Positions 62,978-64,000 of a stretch of DNA of 64,000 nt are shown piece after piece. The position numbers and the translations under genes are program-made. The notes beneath the pieces are model-generated. The model saw only the letters and a list, made by a program, of their open reading frames with translations, was not told the origin of the DNA and searched no databases. Origin of the DNA: Sneathiella sp. (lineage in GTDB: Bacteria; Pseudomonadota; Alphaproteobacteria; Sneathiellales; Sneathiellaceae); the NCBI GenBank assembly GCA_017643685.1, contig JAEPMY010000001.1:20140-84139 (forward strand). The letters run 5' to 3'. The stretch's first letter is position 1. Every line of letters begins with the position of its first letter.

Positions 62978-63184
62978 ACTCTCCTCCCATTTTGTAGAAT
63001 TTGTTATAGGAGAAACGGCCCAGAGTATTTTTTTATTCCCTGATTTAATATAATTCTGACTTCAGATATAAAAACTTGAATATTTTCAATACACTTGCGT
63101 GTAAATTCACAGCCCCGAATTGAACTCCCAAACCGTAATCATAAGTTGTGTATCCAGACTTATTTTTAACCTTAGGGAGTATTT

Positions 63185-63907
63185 ATGCATAAAATCACCT
63201 TATCTACATTTATGGCGCTGCTACTGATCAGCGGCGGTGCGAAAGCCTCTGACAAGGGGGCAAATTGGTCATATGGAAGCCTGAACGGCCCCTATGATTG
63301 GCCGGGAATATGTCAGGAAGGCAAAAATCAGTCTCCTATTGATATATCAGAGGCACAAGAGACCGCATTGCCTCCTCTCACCTTCAAATATGGATCAAAA
63401 GTTTCCAAAAAAATCCATAACGGACATGCAATTCAGCTGGAATTTGAACCGGGAAATAAACTGAGAATTGGAGACCAAAAAGCGACGCTTTTACAAGCTC
63501 ACTTCCATAGCCCAAGCGAACATACAATTGATGGGAAACATTTCCCGTTGGAAGCCCATTTTGTTCATCAGGCAAGCGATAACAGCCTGATTGTCGTTGC
63601 CGTTCTTTATGAAGTGGGGGCAGAAAATCGGCAGCTTGCAAAAATCGTCCGGAACCTACCCAAAAAGCAGGGTGCGGAAGCCCATCAAAAAAGCTTAAGA
63701 GCCAGTCAGCTACTCCCCGGCGATTTGCAGTATTTTCAATATAACGGCTCCCTGACAACACCACCTTGTACAGAAGGTGTTAAATGGATCGTCTTAAAAT
63801 CCAGGCTCTCAACGTCCAATGAGCAGATTAAAACCTTCCAGCACAGCTTGCAAATCCCCACTAATCGCCCAGTGCAGCCACAGAATGCTCGTACAATATT
63901 GAAGTAG
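63185..63907 (+). CDS. Alpha-type carbonic anhydrase, periplasmic
   Basis: A 240-residue zinc enzyme that interconverts CO2 and bicarbonate. A signal peptide (about 1-21, cut after GAKA) sends it to the periplasm. Zinc-binding His are visible in LLQAHFHSPSEH and LEAHFVHQA, and NQSPIDI and SLTTPPCTEGVKW are family signatures. It has its own promoter region (62978-63184), divergent from sorA. Confidence 0.95.
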   Translation: MHKITLSTFMALLLISGGAKASDKGANWSYGSLNGPYDWPGICQEGKNQSPIDISEAQETALPPLTFKYGSKVSKKIHNGHAIQLEFEPGNKLRIGDQKATLLQAHFHSPSEHTIDGKHFPLEAHFVHQASDNSLIVVAVLYEVGAENRQLAKIVRNLPKKQGAEAHQKSLRASQLLPGDLQYFQYNGSLTTPPCTEGVKWIVLKSRLSTSNEQIKTFQHSLQIPTNRPVQPQNARTILK

Positions 63908-63913
63908 GCTGAA

Positions 63914-63938
63914 AATTGCTCCTCCCCTTGGAGCAATT
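63914..63938 (+). terminator. Hairpin after the carbonic anhydrase gene
   Basis: AATTGCTCC (63914-63922) pairs with GGAGCAATT (63930-63938) with a seven-base loop. The T-run is weak, but the position just after the stop fits a terminator. Confidence 0.6.
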
Positions 63939-64000
63939 AGCTCGCATACCGACAAAATAATTTAATTGCGCGTAAAATATACAATTTGTAAATAATTTCG

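Overview
The window is a 64 kb stretch of what looks like a marine or aquatic, motile, heterotrophic alphaproteobacterium of moderate base composition (roughly half G+C by eye). The evidence is the gene content: a SUF Fe-S tail, a complete che operon with CheD and no separate cheZ, a CtrA-like site ahead of that operon, TRAP and BCCT carriers, Mo hydroxylases, SorAB and MpaB-family genes. Genus and species cannot be fixed from the sequence. I see no tRNA, rRNA, CRISPR array, insertion sequence or prophage.

Layout. 1-1.1 kb: end of a SUF operon (sufU, sufT-like, sufA). 1.2-4.0 kb: acyl-CoA dehydrogenase, RluA-type pseudouridine synthase and a degenerate GGDEF protein. 4.46-21.0 kb: one long plus-strand signalling run: STAS, CheY, CheA, CheW, a triple-PAS chemoreceptor, CheR, CheD, CheB, a soluble receptor-like protein with a CheZ-like motif, then a partner-switching set (STAS, REC-PP2C phosphatase, HATPase) and a large hybrid kinase whose phospho-accepting His is Arg. 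21.0-25.5 kb: alpha/beta hydrolase, sulfatase, GlcNAc kinase and NagA, read as amino-sugar sulfate use. 25.5-30.5 kb: VOC protein, three atypical regulators (LuxR, SARP/TPR, pseudo-receiver NarL) and an unknown protein.

31-36.7 kb: MFS carrier, MarR regulator and a form II molybdenum hydroxylase (small, large, medium subunits). The marR and small-subunit promoters share a TGTA-NN-TACA operator. 36.6-36.9 kb is noncoding and unusually structured. 36.9-39.6 kb: DauA-like FAD oxidoreductase and BCCT carrier. 40-46 kb: redox and stress genes: pirin, LysR and WrbA (sharing TTGTC-N11-GACAA), DUF2061 protein, catalase with divergent OxyR, and CbiZ. 46.2-48.3 kb: MHYT-GGDEF-EAL protein.

48.3-57.1 kb: the locus I find most interesting metabolically. 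A TRAP transporter sits in a likely operon with a 3-hydroxyanthranilate 3,4-dioxygenase, beside a LysR regulator, an aspartate dehydrogenase, a molybdenum hydroxylase large subunit with no partner subunits nearby, and a DapA-family enzyme with altered active-site motifs. Together they suggest uptake and breakdown of an aromatic or N-heteroaromatic acid by a route I do not recognise. 57-64 kb: family 9 glycosyltransferase, SDR, an MpaB-like/ECF sigma/anti-sigma operon, SorA-SorB-like sulfite dehydrogenase and alpha-carbonic anhydrase.

Main leads: the CheZ-like receptor protein, the His-less hybrid kinase joined to a partner switch in a che operon, the 48-57 kb catabolic locus, and shared operator motifs that link regulators to their probable targets.
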